Positions 44,850 through 53,899 are shown, numbered from the stretch's first letter. The stretch: 64,000 nucleotides of DNA from Gammaproteobacteria bacterium (ex Lamellibrachia satsuma) (GCA_019623805.1 CP053680.1:620001-684000), one strand, 5' to 3'. A program made the numbers and translations. Notes: generated from the sequence alone by a model not told the origin.

Positions 44850-46359
44850 GAATGGCACTTACTTAAGAACTAACATATTGATATAACAATAAAAAAAGGC
44901 TGGTTCAGGTGATAAGATGCAAATCGCCAAACCCACACCAATCAATTCAGGAACCAGCCTTAATGCATCCTAGCCAACGCGTCCGTATACATCAACAAAA
45001 ACGTATCAGTGCCCACGCTGCAAACAGCGACTCCTATGAGTTCTTCAACCTGCTGACCGCCCCGGAATTCCTGGATAAAGTGGAATCATTACTACCTGAC
45101 CACCGGGAACGCCTGTTTCCCCCAACTGAGACGCTATCGATGTTTCTGGCACAGGCAATGAGTGCCGATCGCTCTTGTCAGAGCGTGGTAGATGATGCAG
45201 CAATCAAACGATTGATGGGGGGACTCTCAGCCTGTAGCACCCATACGGGTGCATACTGCAGGGCACGGAAACGGCTACCAATGGAAATGGTTTCTACATT
45301 GGCTCGTTACACTGGACGCATGATGACCGAGTCCACCCCGGAGACTTGGCACTGGCGAGGACGGCCTGTCAGGTTAGTGGATGGGGCAACCGTTGCATTG
45401 CCTGATACAACGGACAATCAGGAAGCCTATCCTCAGCCACGTAGTCAAAAACCTGGTTTGGGTTTTCCTCTTTGCCGCTTTGTCAGCATCATTTGCCTTG
45501 CCAGTGGTGCAGTACTTGATACAGCCATGGGACCTTGCCGGGGAAAGGGAAGCGATGAGCAGTCATTGCTTAGATCAATGCTGGATACCCTGGAAGCGGG
45601 TGACATCCTATTAGGGGATGCCTTTTTCGCAACCTATTTCCTGTTGTGTGCATTGCAGGAAAAAGGCATGGATGGTGTTTTCGAACAACATGGTGCACGG
45701 AGACGTAGTACGGATTTTCGCCGTGGTCAGCGACTGGGGCAGCGTGACCACTTGATAGAACTGCATAAGCCAAAGAAAAAGCCCGACTGGATGAGCCGGG
45801 AAGCGTACGACCAGGCACCAGACACACTGAACGTGCGGGAGCTGCATATCGGCGGAAAAACTTTAGTGACAACGCTGCTTTGTTCGAAGCAAACAAGCAA
45901 AACAGCCCTGAAAACACTCTATCATGATCGCTGGCAGATCGAGTTGGATCTGCGTAACATCAAGACCACCCTGGGTATGGAGATATTGAGTTGTCGCACT
46001 CCGGCTATGGCGGAAAAAGAGATCTGGATCTATCTGTTGGCCTATAACCTAATCAGACTTTTGATGGCTCAGGCAGCTCTGTTGGCCGACCTGATACCCC
46101 GCCAACTCAGCTTCAAGCACACCTTGCAGTTGTGGCTTTCCTGGAGGCGGGGCGATCCTGGAAATTACGATGATGAAAAACTTGGCCGCTTGTTCATCCT
46201 AATTGCACAACAGCAAGTCGGGAAGCGACCAGGACGCATTGAACCGAGGGCACTCAAGCGACGAGCGAAATCCTTTCCTCTACTTGTCAAACCCAGGCAT
46301 GCAGCGAGGGAGGAAGTCAGGATAAATGGACATCCCAAGAAGCTTAAGTAAGTGCCATT
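44850..46359 (+). mobile_element. IS4-family insertion sequence, copy A (complete)
   Basis: About 1510 bases with inverted ends ATGGCACTTACTTAAG / CTTAAGTAAGTGCCAT and a 12-base direct repeat TAAATCTGTCCC outside. Both repeat copies come from a REP hairpin. An 11-base inverted repeat (AAGGCTGGTTC 44896-44906, complement 44951-44961) stands just before the transposase ATG and could hide its ribosome site in read-through transcripts. Confidence 0.9.
44963..46351 (+). CDS. IS4-family transposase (copy A)
   Basis: 462 residues from ATG 44963; a GTG at 44909 would add 18 residues that overlap the hairpin, so I prefer the ATG. DDE motifs: VRLVDGATVALPD, ILLGDAFFATYF and the IS4 signature YHDRWQIELDLRNIK (Y-x2-R-x3-E-x6-K). 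Intact and apparently identical to copy B. Confidence 0.93.
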   Translation: MHPSQRVRIHQQKRISAHAANSDSYEFFNLLTAPEFLDKVESLLPDHRERLFPPTETLSMFLAQAMSADRSCQSVVDDAAIKRLMGGLSACSTHTGAYCRARKRLPMEMVSTLARYTGRMMTESTPETWHWRGRPVRLVDGATVALPDTTDNQEAYPQPRSQKPGLGFPLCRFVSIICLASGAVLDTAMGPCRGKGSDEQSLLRSMLDTLEAGDILLGDAFFATYFLLCALQEKGMDGVFEQHGARRRSTDFRRGQRLGQRDHLIELHKPKKKPDWMSREAYDQAPDTLNVRELHIGGKTLVTTLLCSKQTSKTALKTLYHDRWQIELDLRNIKTTLGMEILSCRTPAMAEKEIWIYLLAYNLIRLLMAQAALLADLIPRQLSFKHTLQLWLSWRRGDPGNYDDEKLGRLFILIAQQQVGKRPGRIEPRALKRRAKSFPLLVKPRHAAREEVRINGHPKKLK

Positions 46360-47014
46360 TAAATCTGTCCCCTTTTTTGTCCTGAGCCCGTTTGCGACCC
46401 ATGAAGCCCATACCGACAAGGCCTACGGACAGCAGGGTAAGTGCTGAAGGTTCAGTGATGCTGGCACCTCGAAACATGAAGTTCCCATGAACCGTAGTTC
46501 CAAAATCATAGTGAATCAATCCGGCCGTAAATGCATAATCGTAACTTGCAGGACTAAGGTAATCATAAACTCCCACTAATCGCTGGTACGTTGGATCCAC
46601 GCGACTGCTCGTGATACCGAATGCACCAGGAGACGTGTTCGAGTTGAACGTCTGGCCTAACAGAGCTACTGTTGACGGCGCCCAAAGCGATGCTACTTCG
46701 CTGTAATCGGGGTCCGCAGTTGTAAAGGTGTGTGGCACTAATTCTGATAACAGTGTTCGGACTTCGCCAACAGAAGCCCATGTCCACCCATTGACATCAA
46801 CTATGATACCTGCCCCGGTAGTTATACCTCCACTACATAGGAATGAAGTGTCGTCGCAGGCCGTATCCATGGTTTCTGCAGAAATATCAGTAGTTTCAGT
46901 AAGCATGCGCCACTCATTACCCGATGTATCTATGTAACCGGCATGTAGAGACGTGGCAGCAAGGCTTCCGAAGCCAATGATGAGGGTGATGTTTAACCTA
47001 AAGATTCGATTCAT
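46280..47014 (-). CDS. PEP-CTERM protein with C-terminus extended into REP/IS4
   Basis: 244 codons. A signal peptide (1-25), an extracellular beta-type domain with Cys pair, and a sorting end EPSALTLLSVGLVGMGFMGRKR (about 188-209). PEP-CTERM tails are processed by an exosortase and the protein is exported, often in exopolysaccharide producers. After RKRAQ the frame runs through a REP arm (KKGDRF) and then 26 codons of antisense IS4 sequence before stopping at 46280, so the present C-terminus is artificial. No exosortase gene is in the window. Confidence 0.75.
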   Translation of the reverse strand: MNRIFRLNITLIIGFGSLAATSLHAGYIDTSGNEWRMLTETTDISAETMDTACDDTSFLCSGGITTGAGIIVDVNGWTWASVGEVRTLLSELVPHTFTTADPDYSEVASLWAPSTVALLGQTFNSNTSPGAFGITSSRVDPTYQRLVGVYDYLSPASYDYAFTAGLIHYDFGTTVHGNFMFRGASITEPSALTLLSVGLVGMGFMGRKRAQDKKGDRFKWHLLKLLGMSIYPDFLPRCMPGFDK

Positions 47015-47076
47015 GTTTTAAATCCTCGTGCTCTAGAAATATGGGGGCAAATAGGGGGAGTGCTTTATTGAAAAAT

Positions 47077-47190
47077 CTAACCCCTTGTTTTTCTTTTCTT
47101 AGCGAACTTTCTCAAGCCAAGCCCCAGAAATCCAAGTCCTATTAATGCAATCGAGCTAGGTTCCGGGACAGCGGATGGGCTGAATAAGAA
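47077..47190 (-). pseudogene. Orphan PEP-CTERM tail 1
   Basis: Minus-strand frame LFSPSAVPEPSSIALIGLG then FLGLGLRKFAKKRKTRG and stop: motif, hydrophobic helix and basic end of a PEP-CTERM protein without the rest. It nearly equals orphan tail 2 (48036-48143). A REP hairpin abuts it upstream, where a gene body would be expected. Confidence 0.75.
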
Positions 47191-47266
47191 TAATGGGGGG
47201 CAGACCACGTTATTGAGTATTGTTCCTTGAGTAATTGGCTATAAAACCGTGGTCTGTCCCATATTG
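47191..47266. repeat. REP hairpin, family B, copy B2
   Basis: GGGGGGCAGACCACG and CGTGGTCTGTCCCAT as arms, about 45 bases apart. It overlaps the last codons of the PEP-CTERM gene at 47210 and touches orphan tail 1. Confidence 0.7.
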
Positions 47267-47932
47267 TTCTCCCGTGTCCTCTTTGTCACTTTTTCCTTTA
47301 CGTCGGGCGAAACCCAGACTAGCAAAGCCAATTGCTAGCAAGGCGAGAGATGAGGGTTCTGGGACGGTTGATGGTCGGTACAGTGCGCTAGCCATCGTAC
47401 TACCGTGTGAGTCCCGGGTAACAGACACCTGGGAGAGGTCTATGTAATCCTGTGTAGCGCTGTTTCCTCCCGGTACGTCGTAGATGAGGGTCGCCCACTG
47501 GTGATCTGGGCCGGGACTATCTAGCGTCATAACGCGGGACCAGCCGTCTCCCACTGGGCAGCCGTTAACGCGGCAGTGCAAATCTCCCCAAAATGGCGCG
47601 AGGAAATCGAACACGCCATTATTAGCAGCTGACCAACCGGTGTAAAAGCCATTTCCACCGGCTGAGTCAAAAAGGGTCGCCAAGAGAGAGCGGCTTGCGA
47701 AACTAAACCCCTCGAACATACCACCAGCCCCGAGTTGTGCCGACACTTGATTGTAAGTCATTCCGCTAGTAACGGTGAGGTCTAACCACTCGAGGCCGCT
47801 ATCATCAACGGTGATAAGTTCGTCGCCTACGGAGTTCCAGTCGGCGCTTAACAGCGCGGCGTTGGTGGCAGTGGTAGCTAGGGTGACTAAGCCAAAGCAG
47901 AGGGTAAGGGCTGATTTTAAAATTCGGGTCAT
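47210..47932 (-). CDS. PEP-CTERM protein with REP-encoded end
   Basis: 240 codons from ATG 47932. Signal peptide (hydrophobic core about 6-24), a globular region with WLDLTVTSGMTYNQV typical of a DUF-like PEP-CTERM exoprotein, and the sorting end VPEPSSLALLAIGFASLGFA-RRKGK. The last ~19 residues (from GEQYGTDHGF on) are encoded by the REP hairpin B2. Likely surface- or matrix-exported. Confidence 0.82.
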   Translation of the reverse strand: MTRILKSALTLCFGLVTLATTATNAALLSADWNSVGDELITVDDSGLEWLDLTVTSGMTYNQVSAQLGAGGMFEGFSFASRSLLATLFDSAGGNGFYTGWSAANNGVFDFLAPFWGDLHCRVNGCPVGDGWSRVMTLDSPGPDHQWATLIYDVPGGNSATQDYIDLSQVSVTRDSHGSTMASALYRPSTVPEPSSLALLAIGFASLGFARRKGKSDKEDTGEQYGTDHGFIANYSRNNTQ

Positions 47933-48035
47933 ATCGTAAATTCTCATGGGAAAATAGTTGTAATTTCTTCACTGCCTGAAACCGGAGAATAAGGTACTGA
48001 CCTCTTTTACCCCTTTGGCACTTTTTGCGGTATTC

Positions 48036-48143
48036 CTATTTCTTAGCGAACTTTCGCAAGCCAAGCCCCAGAAATCCAAGTCCCATTAATACAATCGAGC
48101 TAGGTTCGGGGACAGAGGATGGACTGAATAATGCGTACATTGA
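48036..48143 (-). pseudogene. Orphan PEP-CTERM tail 2
   Basis: Minus-strand frame MYALFSPSSVPEPSSIVLMG then LGFLGLGLRKFAKK and stop. Nucleotide sequence is close to orphan tail 1. REP hairpin B3 lies directly upstream, repeating the arrangement at 47077-47266. Confidence 0.75.
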
Positions 48144-48150
48144 ACGAATA

Positions 48151-48210
48151 AAGGGGGACAGACCACGTTATTGAGGAATAGGTTGTGAAACCGTGGTCTG
48201 TCCCCTATTG
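48151..48210. repeat. REP hairpin, family B, copy B3
   Basis: GGGGGACAGACCACG and CGTGGTCTGTCCCCTA as arms around about 30 bases. It stands between orphan tail 2 and the end of the PEP-CTERM gene at 48246. Confidence 0.75.
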
Positions 48211-48235
48211 TTTGCTTTTGCTTTTGCTTTTGCTG
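48211..48235. repeat. Hexanucleotide tandem repeat (TTTTGC)n
   Basis: About four units of TTTTGC directly after REP B3 and ten bases before the stop of the PEP-CTERM gene. Such tracts may vary in length by slippage; here it is outside the frame. Confidence 0.75.
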
Positions 48236-48245
48236 CAGGCGTTTT

Positions 48246-49376
48246 CTATGCTTTCCACTTACATCGCGTCACGCCTAGCCCAGCAAGGCCGATACCTAAT
48301 AAAACAAAGGTTGTTGGCTCAGGAAGATATAAGTGTTTCCAACGGGGACTCGAATAATTCCTAGGGTTCGGATAGGAGAAAGCCCATAGGGCTTCAACCC
48401 TAAACGACCACTCCGCCCAAGGTGATGTCGCGCTTTCAAACTCCGCAGTATACGCTTGCCCCCACCCAACAAACGGTTCGACTACCGTCGTGGATATTGG
48501 CTCATCCCAGAACTGGATCTCTCCTATTAGCTCCGTCGCTTCAAACCACTCATGCCACTCATTCTTTCTCCAGTAGCCTTTATGAAGCCTCAAACTTCCG
48601 ATTGGAAACGGTGACCAATTGGTCACATCTAGTGTGTACCGGACAGGATTGTCAGGGTCACCGGTAAGGCTGTACGAGTACTCTAGATCCATATCAAAGG
48701 GGATTGGATTTGCCGTAATTTCCAACTCAACCCCTCCTGACGGAACTCTTATTTCATCTCCATTCGTGTCATATGTATAAGGTTCATAGCTGAGCAGTTC
48801 GAATGGCTCCCCTAGCGGTGGCTCGTAATACCAGCCGAATTCATTATGAAACGTCTCCCATATCTCATCAATGTCGCGATCTACGAGATCAAGATTTAAA
48901 CTCCAATTATAACGATAATCTGCCAACGGCACAGGATCACCATCACCATCACCATCTTCATCCCAAAGCGCAACACCTATCCAATAACTACGCAATTTCG
49001 CCAAGTCATTGATGTTCCTTATATCGGAGAAATACATTCTCTCGGAAAAGGTCCAGTCATTTGGTACCTCGTCCCCCTCCACGCTGTTATCATCCAATAC
49101 AAATGTACCAGCGGTGCCATTCCCATGCAGGAATAATTCTGGGTAAAGATCGCTTTCACCCCATAAAACCCCGCCTTGTTGCGGTAAGGCATCATATGAG
49201 TCACTACTCCACGCCCTGTCGATTGAAACAGTAACATCGGTGTAGTCAACGGCAATTGCGTTTGCATGTTGAGTTAAGAACAAACACTGACACGCCGACG
49301 CAAGGATAAGAGTTAGTAATGCGCTTCCATTGCAATAAAGACCGGATACTGTGTTCTTCAGCACATTCACTTTCAT
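48246..49376 (-). CDS. PEP-CTERM protein, 376 residues
   Basis: Starts at ATG 49376 (MKVNVLKN) with AGGG upstream; the earlier in-frame start lies in the REP/IS border. A long signal segment (about 12-38), a beta-rich acidic domain with DEDGDGDGDP (Ca-binding-like Asp run near 150), and the sorting end LPEPTTFVLLGIGLAGLGV followed by TRCKWKA. Exported exoprotein; the domain is not recognised further. Confidence 0.8.
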   Translation of the reverse strand: MKVNVLKNTVSGLYCNGSALLTLILASACQCLFLTQHANAIAVDYTDVTVSIDRAWSSDSYDALPQQGGVLWGESDLYPELFLHGNGTAGTFVLDDNSVEGDEVPNDWTFSERMYFSDIRNINDLAKLRSYWIGVALWDEDGDGDGDPVPLADYRYNWSLNLDLVDRDIDEIWETFHNEFGWYYEPPLGEPFELLSYEPYTYDTNGDEIRVPSGGVELEITANPIPFDMDLEYSYSLTGDPDNPVRYTLDVTNWSPFPIGSLRLHKGYWRKNEWHEWFEATELIGEIQFWDEPISTTVVEPFVGWGQAYTAEFESATSPWAEWSFRVEALWAFSYPNPRNYSSPRWKHLYLPEPTTFVLLGIGLAGLGVTRCKWKA

Positions 49377-49387
49377 ACCCTCCAGGG

Positions 49388-49407
49388 GGTAATAGGGGAC
49401 AGACCAA
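49388..49407. repeat. REP half-site, family B, copy B4 (target of IS4 copy B)
   Basis: GGTAATAGGGGACAGACCAA stops where the IS4 end begins, in the middle of the GGGGACAGACCACG arm. The second arm is missing because of the rearrangement at the other IS end. Confidence 0.65.
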
Positions 49408-50904
49408 AATGGCACTTACTTAAGCTTCTTGGGATGTCCATTTATCCTGACTTCCTCCCTCGCTGCATGCCTGGGTTTGACAAGTAGAGGAAAGGATTTC
49501 GCTCGTCGCTTGAGTGCCCTCGGTTCAATGCGTCCTGGTCGCTTCCCGACTTGCTGTTGTGCAATTAGGATGAACAAGCGGCCAAGTTTTTCATCATCGT
49601 AATTTCCAGGATCGCCCCGCCTCCAGGAAAGCCACAACTGCAAGGTGTGCTTGAAGCTGAGTTGGCGGGGTATCAGGTCGGCCAACAGAGCTGCCTGAGC
49701 CATCAAAAGTCTGATTAGGTTATAGGCCAACAGATAGATCCAGATCTCTTTTTCCGCCATAGCCGGAGTGCGACAACTCAATATCTCCATACCCAGGGTG
49801 GTCTTGATGTTACGCAGATCCAACTCGATCTGCCAGCGATCATGATAGAGTGTTTTCAGGGCTGTTTTGCTTGTTTGCTTCGAACAAAGCAGCGTTGTCA
49901 CTAAAGTTTTTCCGCCGATATGCAGCTCCCGCACGTTCAGTGTGTCTGGTGCCTGGTCGTACGCTTCCCGGCTCATCCAGTCGGGCTTTTTCTTTGGCTT
50001 ATGCAGTTCTATCAAGTGGTCACGCTGCCCCAGTCGCTGACCACGGCGAAAATCCGTACTACGTCTCCGTGCACCATGTTGTTCGAAAACACCATCCATG
50101 CCTTTTTCCTGCAATGCACACAACAGGAAATAGGTTGCGAAAAAGGCATCCCCTAATAGGATGTCACCCGCTTCCAGGGTATCCAGCATTGATCTAAGCA
50201 ATGACTGCTCATCGCTTCCCTTTCCCCGGCAAGGTCCCATGGCTGTATCAAGTACTGCACCACTGGCAAGGCAAATGATGCTGACAAAGCGGCAAAGAGG
50301 AAAACCCAAACCAGGTTTTTGACTACGTGGCTGAGGATAGGCTTCCTGATTGTCCGTTGTATCAGGCAATGCAACGGTTGCCCCATCCACTAACCTGACA
50401 GGCCGTCCTCGCCAGTGCCAAGTCTCCGGGGTGGACTCGGTCATCATGCGTCCAGTGTAACGAGCCAATGTAGAAACCATTTCCATTGGTAGCCGTTTCC
50501 GTGCCCTGCAGTATGCACCCGTATGGGTGCTACAGGCTGAGAGTCCCCCCATCAATCGTTTGATTGCTGCATCATCTACCACGCTCTGACAAGAGCGATC
50601 GGCACTCATTGCCTGTGCCAGAAACATCGATAGCGTCTCAGTTGGGGGAAACAGGCGTTCCCGGTGGTCAGGTAGTAATGATTCCACTTTATCCAGGAAT
50701 TCCGGGGCGGTCAGCAGGTTGAAGAACTCATAGGAGTCGCTGTTTGCAGCGTGGGCACTGATACGTTTTTGTTGATGTATACGGACGCGTTGGCTAGGAT
50801 GCATTAAGGCTGGTTCCTGAATTGATTGGTGTGGGTTTGGCGATTTGCATCTTATCACCTGAACCAGCCTTTTTTTATTGTTATATCAATATGTTAGTTC
50901 TTAA
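49408..50904 (-). mobile_element. IS4-family insertion sequence, copy B (end lost)
   Basis: Same element as copy A in inverse direction. The outer 3' end AATGGCACTTACTTAAG is present at 49408, but at the other end the terminal repeat stops after ...GTTAGTTCTTAA, where IS701 copy 2 begins. About 13 terminal bases are missing and do not reappear after the IS701 copy. The transposase gene is whole, the element is not. Confidence 0.88.
49416..50804 (-). CDS. IS4-family transposase (copy B)
   Basis: 462 residues from ATG 50804 and the same translation as copy A at 44963-46351. The same hairpin precedes the start (50806-50871). With one inverted terminal repeat cut, this copy probably cannot move by itself. 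Confidence 0.93.
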   Translation of the reverse strand: MHPSQRVRIHQQKRISAHAANSDSYEFFNLLTAPEFLDKVESLLPDHRERLFPPTETLSMFLAQAMSADRSCQSVVDDAAIKRLMGGLSACSTHTGAYCRARKRLPMEMVSTLARYTGRMMTESTPETWHWRGRPVRLVDGATVALPDTTDNQEAYPQPRSQKPGLGFPLCRFVSIICLASGAVLDTAMGPCRGKGSDEQSLLRSMLDTLEAGDILLGDAFFATYFLLCALQEKGMDGVFEQHGARRRSTDFRRGQRLGQRDHLIELHKPKKKPDWMSREAYDQAPDTLNVRELHIGGKTLVTTLLCSKQTSKTALKTLYHDRWQIELDLRNIKTTLGMEILSCRTPAMAEKEIWIYLLAYNLIRLLMAQAALLADLIPRQLSFKHTLQLWLSWRRGDPGNYDDEKLGRLFILIAQQQVGKRPGRIEPRALKRRAKSFPLLVKPRHAAREEVRINGHPKKLK

Positions 50905-52428
50905 TTCTACTTTGTCAGATTCCATCACCCGGCAACCGACTGTTCCAGCGTCTGTTTTCGATATTGGGAGTCGATAGCCGCTTGTCGTTTACGATGCCGT
51001 TTCGTCATTTGCCGTAGTATTTCATCGCGTTCAATATCTCGCCGTGGCAGGAAGGCACGCAATAGCGATTCGATGTCTGAACAACTGAGTAAGGGGTGAT
51101 CATCTTTTTGCACAATTCGCTCTTCGAGCATGAATAACATCGCCATCATGACCAAGGCCATATGGTGATGCCAGGATTTCCATTTACGGGCCTGATAATC
51201 AGCAAGACCTGATTCACTCTTACCATCCTGGAACGAACGCTCAACCCAGAACCGCTGCGCCTGCATCTTTGCAAGACAATGGGATGGCGTTTCTTCCGGT
51301 GCATTCGACAAGGTGTATTTAATCGTCTCCGGTGAATTGACCTCTCGTCGTACAATCAGGTGCCATTGATGTGCCTGGGCTTCTTTTCCATCCCAAAGCC
51401 AAACCCGATGATGCAGGATCTCGACGCGCAGTTTGCCCTTGCTGCTATCCCGTAATACCACTTGCTGCCACTCGCTGTCCCGTTGCTCATTGAGCCACTG
51501 GTCAACGCGCAGACGGGCTGCCTGGGCTTGCAGACGACTTCGACGACGACCGCGCGTTGTCGTGCTCTCCGGTATGAACGGCTGTGGATCTTCCAGGTAG
51601 ACCTGTTGGTCTTTGTGGATGTCCACCACAAAGGTTTCACCCATCGCCTCCAAACCCCTCAGAAAAGCCGGATCCTTCCCGTATCCCCCATCTGCACCCA
51701 CCCAGGCAAAACGCAGGCCAAGCGTCCTCTGATGACGCACCATCTCCAGCGCCAACTCTGACTTGCTTTGATGTTTCCGTTCAACTTCCGGGATACCCGC
51801 CTTGCGACAGCGAGCCGGGTTCGATACCCACTCTTTGGGTAGATAGAGACGTTCATCTATCAGCGTGGACAAGTGCCCTTTACCCAGTGCTGCGAATACA
51901 CCAACCTGGCAGTTATCCACCTTGCCCTGGCGGCCATTCCATTGGCGTTTAACCCCCACTGAATGTTTACCCTTCTTGGCAAGGCCACTCTCATCGAGCA
52001 ACAGACAGGTATCCGCGGTTCCACCCAGCCATTGATCGGCTTCCAGCGCCACTTGGTCTAACACCGCACGATGATCCCACGGGGACTCGGTGAGCATATG
52101 CTGGAGACGCTGATCATCTGCGCCTGCAACCACCTCTTCCATGCGTTCCATGTTCTTTCTCTGCGCTTGCATCAGGCCTTTGAGATAGTGTGTGACCGGT
52201 TGAAACACCGACCTCGTCTTGCTTCGAAAATGGGATTCAAAGCGGTACTGGAAACGTTGGAATCGCTCCGCTATGCGATCGATTCTACTTATGCGCGTAT
52301 CAGGTAATTCAAATGACCTTGGTGCTTGTCATTTGATGCTCTTCCTTACGATGATTGCCAAGAAATTCACAGCATATATTTTATATTATTCAGTGAGTTA
52401 CTTATAGATCTAATCTGACAAAGTAGAA
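50905..52428 (-). mobile_element. IS701-like insertion sequence, full copy 2 (hybrid junctions)
   Basis: 1524 bases, flanked by TTAA on both sides (50901-50904, 52429-52432). The left flank is the cut end of IS4 copy B and the right flank is the interior of the Sel1/TPR-type gene, so the two flanks do not belong to one ancestral target. This fits a hybrid copy made by recombination between two IS701 elements. Confidence 0.9.
50925..52208 (-). CDS. IS701-like transposase (copy 2)
   Basis: 427 residues, same translation as copy 1 (40597-41880), with intact DDE motifs (LLLDESGLAKKG, VGADGGYGKD, WVERSFQDGK). It probably is functional. Confidence 0.92.
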   Translation of the reverse strand: MFQPVTHYLKGLMQAQRKNMERMEEVVAGADDQRLQHMLTESPWDHRAVLDQVALEADQWLGGTADTCLLLDESGLAKKGKHSVGVKRQWNGRQGKVDNCQVGVFAALGKGHLSTLIDERLYLPKEWVSNPARCRKAGIPEVERKHQSKSELALEMVRHQRTLGLRFAWVGADGGYGKDPAFLRGLEAMGETFVVDIHKDQQVYLEDPQPFIPESTTTRGRRRSRLQAQAARLRVDQWLNEQRDSEWQQVVLRDSSKGKLRVEILHHRVWLWDGKEAQAHQWHLIVRREVNSPETIKYTLSNAPEETPSHCLAKMQAQRFWVERSFQDGKSESGLADYQARKWKSWHHHMALVMMAMLFMLEERIVQKDDHPLLSCSDIESLLRAFLPRRDIERDEILRQMTKRHRKRQAAIDSQYRKQTLEQSVAG

Positions 52429-52670
52429 TTAAGCTGAGTGAGATAAATAGTAAACTCAAATGTGTTAATTTTGCTTAGTGCTTCAGAATCCCCGTCATGA
52501 AGTGCCAATAGAGCCTTTCCCTTGTCAAAACCTTGAGGATTAAAATAGGTATCACACCCTCTGGACTTATCATAAGGGTTATCACAAGCAGCAGCATTAC
52601 CGCCAATATCACCACCAGCCAGTTCTTTAAACATTTCAGCTTTAGCATCAATTGCCGGAACAAAGCCCCC
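52429..52670 (-). pseudogene. Middle part of the split Sel1/TPR-type gene
   Basis: About 80 codons between IS3 and IS701: GFVPAIDAKAEMFKELAGGD, a Cys-containing loop and FEFTIYLTQL to the IS701 edge. Upstream it joins in frame across IS3 (one CCC copy removed) to 53930-54352. Downstream it joins in frame to 23279 on the other strand. Confidence 0.8.
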
Positions 52671-52733
52671 TGACGTGGTCCAATGGACAGGTACACCCCA
52701 GTTAAGCATCATTGACTTAACTGAGGTAGAAAA

Positions 52734-53027
52734 ATGAAAGAACGAAAGAAATATTCGAAGGAATTCAAGCTAGACGCGGTCAGTCTGGTTCTTGAGCAGG
52801 AATATACTCGAAGGGAAGCAGCAAACAGTCTGGGCATCAATGCCCAAATGCTGGGGCGCTGGGTGAAAGAACATCAGGCAGAAGATGGGCAGGCATTTCG
52901 AGGCAATGGCAAGTTGAGTTCTGAACAGGAAGAAATCAGGAAGCTCAAGGCTCAGGTTAAACGCCTTGAGATGGAGAAAGAAATCTTAAAAAAAGCAACG
53001 GTATTCTTTGCAGCAGAAACGAAGTGA
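52734..53027 (+). CDS. IS3-family OrfA
   Basis: 97 residues: helix-turn-helix ([38 protein letters not shown]) and a leucine-zipper-like tail ([20 protein letters not shown]). A run CTTAAAAAAAGC near 52986 could serve as the slippery site for the OrfAB fusion by -1 frameshift, normal for IS3. Confidence 0.9.
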   Translation: MKERKKYSKEFKLDAVSLVLEQEYTRREAANSLGINAQMLGRWVKEHQAEDGQAFRGNGKLSSEQEEIRKLKAQVKRLEMEKEILKKATVFFAAETK

Positions 53028-53899
53028 AATATTCGTTCATCACCCAGCATAAGAATGCCTATCCAATCAGCTTGCAATGTCAGGTTTTGGGTGTGAGTCG
53101 TAATGGTTACTACCAGTATCAAAGGGGCTTGGGTAACAGGCCAGACCGAATACATCAGGAGATGCTGGAGTGGGTTGAGGATATCGCCAAGAGTTCAGAC
53201 TACACTTATGGCAGTCGCAGAATGAAAAAAGCCTTGAATGTCCTGGGCTATCCGGTGAGTCGGAATAAGGCAAGGAAGTTAATGCGTGAAGCCAATGTAC
53301 AGGCGCGTCAGCGCAGGAAATATAAGGTTACGACAAACAGTAACCACCAGCAGTCGGTTTTTAACAACCTGCTCAAGCGAGAGTTTGCTGTGGCCCAGCC
53401 CGATCATGTCTATGCGGCGGACGTGACTTATGTATGGACCCAGGAAGGCTGGTTATACCTGGCGGTAGTGATAGACCTGTATTCACGTAAAGTGGTCGGC
53501 TGGAGCATGAGTTCCCGGATGAAGGCAAAGCTGGTCTGTGATGCATTGCAAATGGCGATCTGGCGACGTCGACCGAAGGGCGGATTGATTCACCACTCAG
53601 ATCGTGGTTCTCAATATGCCAGCAAGGCTTTTCGGCGGTTACTCAAAGCCCATGATATCAATGGCAGTATGAGCAGGAAGGGTGACTGCTGGGATAATGC
53701 TGTAGTGGAAAGCTTCTTTGGCAGCCTCAAGCAGGAACGGGTGCATTGGAGAAGCTACCAGACACGTTACGAAGCCCAGCAGGACATATTGGAATATATT
53801 TCCATGTTTTATAATAGTACGCGGCTGCATTCATACCTGGATTATATGAGTCCGAATGATTTTGAGCAGCAAATGATGGCGCAGAAAAAAGCGGCTTAA
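53024..53899 (+). CDS. IS3-family OrfB (integrase core)
   Basis: 291 residues; the GTG start overlaps the orfA stop. rve-type DDE core: [20 protein letters not shown] (D), [11 protein letters not shown] (D) and [15 protein letters not shown] (E, with K seven residues later). Intact. Confidence 0.93.
   Translation: MKYSFITQHKNAYPISLQCQVLGVSRNGYYQYQRGLGNRPDRIHQEMLEWVEDIAKSSDYTYGSRRMKKALNVLGYPVSRNKARKLMREANVQARQRRKYKVTTNSNHQQSVFNNLLKREFAVAQPDHVYAADVTYVWTQEGWLYLAVVIDLYSRKVVGWSMSSRMKAKLVCDALQMAIWRRRPKGGLIHHSDRGSQYASKAFRRLLKAHDINGSMSRKGDCWDNAVVESFFGSLKQERVHWRSYQTRYEAQQDILEYISMFYNSTRLHSYLDYMSPNDFEQQMMAQKKAA

Noticed and set aside
48920..48960. CACCATCACCATC-type run, thought to be a microsatellite
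   Set aside because: It encodes the DGDGDGD stretch of the PEP-CTERM protein and is in frame; a coding repeat is enough to explain it.
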